26,993 nucleotides of DNA from Zygnema cylindricum (Eukaryota > Streptophyta > Zygnematophyceae > Zygnematales > Zygnemataceae): NCBI GenBank assembly GCA_037447655.1, contig JBBHKE010001776.1:197707-224699 (forward strand). The letters run 5' to 3'. The notes below the pieces were generated by a model. It was not told the origin of the DNA. It was given only the letters and a program-made list of their open reading frames with translations, and made no database searches. Numbering within the stretch: position 1 is the stretch's first letter; each line of letters opens with the position of its first letter. Below, in pieces: positions 10,163-16,100 of the stretch. Both the position numbers and the translations under genes were made by a program.

Positions 10163-13100
10163 ACCTGTCCCTGTCTTCTGTCTCCTGCCTTCTGTCTTTT
10201 ATCTCTGTCTTCATCATGGCTTACCCAATAAATGAACCCAGATCTGTTGAAGATGGGCACCCTAGAGGGTGGGCCCATAACCTACAATTCTGTGTCCCCC
10301 ATTGGACTACAGAATTCAAGAAGCTTCTACGTAGTTTTTGACTGACTCCCTTTCAACTAAGACCACTGCTACCCAAGCATGAAAATAGACAACTTGACTG
10401 CACCCCTGTGAGGTCTGGACTCCCTCGATTCCGCAGCAAAAAGAATTACTGAAAACGCCCAACCAGACGATTAATTATCAAGTGGCAAAGATGCCAAGAT
10501 TTATACAAGCCCTCTGGGAGAGAGGCGGCTACCTCCTAAATTCTGCCTTCTGTCTTCTGCTTTCTATCTGCTTTCTATCTTCTGTCTTCTGCCTGCTGTT
10601 GTCTGTCTTCTGCCATGTCTTCTGTCTTTTTTCTTCTGTCTTCTGTCTTCTGCCTTATGCCTATTGCCTTCTACCTTCTGCCTTCTGCCTTCTGCCTTCT
10701 ACCTTCTGCCTTTTGCCTTCTGCCTTCTGCCTTCTGCCTTCTGTCTTCTGCCTTCTATCTTCTCTTTCTGTCTTCTCTTTCTGTCTTCTTTCTTTTGTCT
10801 TCTTTCGTCTGCTTTCTGTCTTCTGCAAAAAAATAGAAGACAGGTGACAGATGACAGAAGAAAAACACAGAAAAGGAAAAAGGGAAACAGAAAACAGAAA
10901 AATGAAGACAGCATGGAAAATGAAGAGATGGAAAGAGACATTAAATACCGAAACACTTGAAACACTGAAATACCAAAACACTGAAATACTGAAAACGCTG
11001 AAATCCTGATATGCTGACATTGAAATACTAAAACACCGAAATGCTGAAACCTTGAAATTCTGAAACACTGGGACACTGAAACACAGAAGTACTGAAACAC
11101 TGAAATACTAAACCACTGAAATACTGGAACGCTACTGAAATACTGAAACATATGAAACATGTTTCTTTCCCCAGGCTCTCTGTTCTATGTGGGTTATGGC
11201 CGTTGGATGTCCTATATTAAAACATTTACATATTTGAAATATCTGAAGCACTAAAACACTGAAACGCTAAATCACAGAAACACTGAAACACTAAAACATA
11301 TAGTTCTTTTTCCAGGCACTCCATTCTTTATGGGTTTTGGCCGTTGGATGTCCTATATTGAAACATTAACATATCTGAAACACTAAAACACTGAAACACT
11401 GAAGGACTAAAACACTGAAACACTGAAACATATATTTCTTTTTCCAGGCACTCCGGTCTTTGTGGGTTTTGGCGGTACAGCCTCGAAGTATCCAGGCCGT
11501 GGATGTGGACTCTGGGCGGCCACTTTTGGCTCCATTAGAGGTGACGTGGCAGGAAAGAACAAATTTTAGTCCACAGACTCTATTTGTTGTCACGCCTTGT
11601 CTCCTTCCCGAGGCTAAAGTAAACAAAAAGAACAGAAAGGACAAACTGACTAATAACGTGAACTAGAATAAGACTAACTAAATAACGAAAACTGGAATGC
11701 TAGTTTTTGTTATTAAATGAAACCAAAAATAACAGAAATAAAACAAGCTTTTAGCAAAGTACTAAGTCCAACAGAGATTTCTACAGTTTGCTGGGTTTCT
11801 ACGTTTAGATGGTATGAAAATTGTAACATGTGCATCATGTTTTGTAATTGTGTGTTTGGTCAGGATGAACCTTTTTCTTGTTACCTTTTTTTTGTTATCT
11901 TTTAACTTTTCAAGGTCGGGAATTGGGAGAGTTTAATCAGATTAAACGACTTCGAGTATGTGGGCCTCGGTATTGGCCTCAAACTCTGTATTTGGGAGAT
12001 ACAGGAGGTAAGGCATATTGTACCACAAAAAGGAGTTAAATAGGACGAATTATGTTTTTTTCTGCTTGAATAGTGTTAAATTTTCCAACTAAATTGTGAC
12101 TTTGAAAGCCTTACGTGCAAAGAAAAGGGTTTTGATGAATGTTTATTTCAATGTAGGAGAGGGTAGAAGGTGAGAACTTAAAGGTACACAACCACCATAA
12201 TTAGTGTGGAACGTGGATGAATGCAGTATGTGGATTCTTGTTGTCCCACTTATTATGTATTACAGGCATTCTTCATTGTAAACCACACTCCAAAGATGCA
12301 CGCCTCGAAAAGTTCAGAAAGATCGTTCAATCCACACTAGTTACAGTGATTGGTATTTTGGATAAGTACAATTGGAAGAGTTTGAACAGAGGTGCTGGGT
12401 TTAATCCATTCTAAAAAGAACTGAAGGGTGGTTCCTTGAGCTTTACTAAGGTCAGCACTAAATAAGAGATCAGTTTTGTTTGATGTGGTCCAACCTCACT
12501 GATTTCCATTCCAAATTTAGTGTATGGCTTGTATATATACTCAGGAGTACTTACAGGGATCTGCACTAAAATGGTGTAAAATGTACTGGAGCTGGTTTTT
12601 CAAGCTCCCTTTCGATCCACACTAAATGAGCTGGATATTAAAGCTCACCAAGCTGGTTTTAAAAGCTTACCGAGTTAGTTTTAAAAGTCACCTTGGATCC
12701 ACAAAAAATACGTTGGATAGTGGACTTTACTGCCCTCCACAATTTTGTTGATATCTACACTAATATTAGGTGTCCATTTTGCCTAGTCCAAGCTTACTAG
12801 GACCCACACCACCTTAACATCAACCCATTGTTCAATATTTATTATTTTGCTTTCTGATATTGAACTTTTGGTGACGACTTCTTTAGCGATTTGAACTTCG
12901 CATAACATTGTTTACAAAAAGTACAGTCACGAAGCTATCTCTTGGTGGAGGGCATATGTTCGCCATTCAGCAAACTGACATGTATTTTTTGGAAGTTTTT
13001 AACTTCCATCACCGAACATTATTAAAAAAGTTCAACTAGAGTATACCCTATTAATTCAAAGTTCATAGGGGTGGATGTTACTGTTATTAAAATGTATAGC

Positions 13101-16100
13101 TTTATGTTGATGGGACTTGTGGTACCATATGGTGTACAAATGTCGTGGATGTGGTCTGTAAAGCTACTAGGATCCAGACTAATTTGGGTGTTCAAACATT
13201 GTTGTTGTGTATAAAGCTTGTTAATTCGGATCCACTATAAATACGATGTGGGAAAAGTTTCGTAGGATGACTAATTTGGGTATAAGTTGATGATGTCTCT
13301 ACAAATCATACTAGGAATGACACTAAATGTGGTTTATGGTGCTGTTTTGTGGTCAGGCAAGAAGGGATTGGGCAGCAGTGCGAGGGAAGTGATAGAGAGA
13401 GGAATGGTTTTGGTGAAGAGGAGAGTGGGAGCTCAACCCTATGCGGATGATCCCCTCGGGTCTCGTTCGTTTTTGTCCCGTTGTCTCCATTCCGAGGTAT
13501 TATTTCTGTTCTCAGGGCGTCCTCTTTTTCTGTCTTTTTCTGTCCTCTTCTTTTAGCAAAATTTTGTCCCACTCGGGTTCGTCCGTCGGGCTTCATTTTT
13601 GTTTTAATGGTCGTTTGTCTCCATTCAGATCTAGTTTTCTGTCCTTAAGCCTTCAGACTGTTTTAATGGTCATTTGTCTCCATTCAGAGTTATAACTTTT
13701 GTGCTTTAAAGCTTTTATTTTCTGTTTTAGTGGTTATTTGTTATTTAGAGTTTGTGATGGTTCAAGAGTTTTTTGCGTGAAAGACCTTTTTCAGAGGTAA
13801 AGGCTTTTCGATGGAATGCATTGAATAGAAATTTTGATTAAAATTTCAAAGGAAGCATGTTGGGAGAAGGGCATACATGTTGATTTTCTTTGGAATGTGA
13901 TCAATTATCTCATTTTCTGTGTTCAGTGGTATTGTTTGTTGGTTTCTTTACGGTTATTCGAGTTTAATCCTGTGACCTTTAGTTTTTCCGAGCCAAAGAA
14001 CAAACAAAGAAGTCAATGAAGTCTTATAAAACAAAGTCTTCTAAAACTATGTTCCATTAGAAGTCTTTCGCAAAAATACAGTGTTTAAACTGAACCCTAT
14101 GGAACACCATATTTGGAGAGCACCAAATCTATAAAGCACACCTGACAGCTTCTTCTTAAAATCTTGAAGGAAGAAATACAAAAGGATGGAGTAGAGGAGT
14201 AGGAGGAGGAGTTTTCTAGTGTTGTGTATCGGCAAAAAATTTATTGCGATAACAGCGATACCGATAGTTATCGGTTATCGAACGGTCAAAGGTCCCGATA
14301 TATCGGTCCGAGACCAACAAATTCCCTATCGGCGATAACTTAAAAAAAATATAGTACGCATACAATAGTACTTTATAATATATTGTATTATATTATTGAC
14401 TTTATATAGCGTGGCATGCCACGTATAAGAATCTATTCCGTATTCTGTTTAACTGAAGTTTATTACGGACAGCGCAGCACATAAGCGTTGACAAATTTAA
14501 AACAATAGTTTATAGTTCTAAAACTATAGTACCGAAACGAAAAAAATATAATTACATTGTAAATTTGTAAAATCAAACTTTTTCGAAAACCAGACGAACA
14601 GACAAACAGAGCAGACGAACAAATCTGTTTGACTGCCGCCATTTACTGCCACCATCTTCTGAAAATCCTGTAACCAGGCAGCACTTATTTTTTTCCGAAA
14701 TCGCGGGGAAGGGGGTCCGCAGCGCGTCTGGGAAATAACCCGTACAGTTGAGTGTACGGGCCGTACGTTTAGCTGTACGGTCCGTACAGTTATCGCAGAT
14801 AGTTATCGATGTCGGTGTTATCGCCGATAAACAACCGATATTATCGGTTGTTTATCGGCGATAACACCGATGTCGATATAGCGTGCCAATATGTCGATTA
14901 TCGGCAACCATAAAAAAGGCCCATATCGGTTATCGGCAAATCCTTGCCGATACACAACATCAGAGTTTTCTCTTTATCTAAAGAAACGATTTTTGGCTGA
15001 TCTTTGGCTTAAACAGCTTTTCTGTAATGATGTTGATCGTTTCCTGTCCCTCTCCCTCTCCCTCTCCCTCTCCCTCTCCCTCTCCCTCCCCCTCTTCCTC
15101 ACCCTCCCCTTTCCAGGATGGAGCCGGAGTGGGAGACACGACTGACTTGATGGACGAACTCGTGGACAGTTTTTCCGCAGATCCTTCTCTTGTGGCTTTT
15201 GCAAATCTTTTTTGTACTTCCCGAGAAGCTGTGGGAAGGACAGAAGAGAGAAATAGAAGGTACGACACTTCCCACCGTTATTGGCGTGGCTTTTGGTCTT
15301 TTTTGCAACTGCCCGAGAAAATGTGGGAAGGGCATGAGAGGGAAACAGTAGGTATGGTGTTTCTCGCCAATATTAGTGTGACTTTTGCAAAAAAAAGTTG
15401 TACTGACAGAGAAACTGTGGGGAGGATAGATGAGAGAAATAGAGGGTGTAAATTTTGCCACCAACGGTAGTTTGGCTTTCGTGTTCACTTTGTATTACTT
15501 TTGGAGCATTTTCGCAGGAGTTATTTGATGTTTCTAACGGTTTTTAAGAGCGTTTAAAGGTTTTTGCGATTATCTGAGTATTATGAAGATTATGTAGGGT
15601 CTGTGGAGAATTTTTGTTATTTCTCAGGTTTTTTGCACAGAGATGCATATTTTTTTATTTTTTTCTAGTGTTTTTTAGATAGATTATGAAGGTTATTGAA
15701 AAACAAAAAATAGCTTAAGTACAAAGAACAAACAAAGCAAGTGCAAAGTAATAGTGTTGTGTATCTAACAAATTCGATAACTGGCGATAATTGACAGACC
15801 TGTACATAAATCTTTACCAGACAAAGAGGTGTCGCCGAATCTTCACCTAACTCTTGGTTGGCTGCAAATTCTGCATACAAAATCTGAAAAATAATAACGA
15901 GGATACAAAGTCAAACTTGTGGTACAAATTCATTACGGCACAGTAATCTGCAATGTACTGTACTGAGAAACTCTTTTGCATTGACGGTGTAGAAAAAAGA
16001 AGTTGAAGTGTACGGAAATAATGGTATGGATGTGGATGATATGGCGATATCGATATCGATATATCACGATTATTGGTGATAGATATATTGATTATCGAGA

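Noticed and set aside
10005-10860. CRISPR-like array or telomeric repeat
   Set aside because: There are no spacers, and the heptamer is not the plant telomere unit TTTAGGG; it is a plain minisatellite.
9925-11160. Several 100-150 codon Cys/Leu/Ser-rich or Arg/Gln-rich frames
   Set aside because: They are products of the TTCTGYC and CTGAAACA repeats, with several frames and strands open at once.
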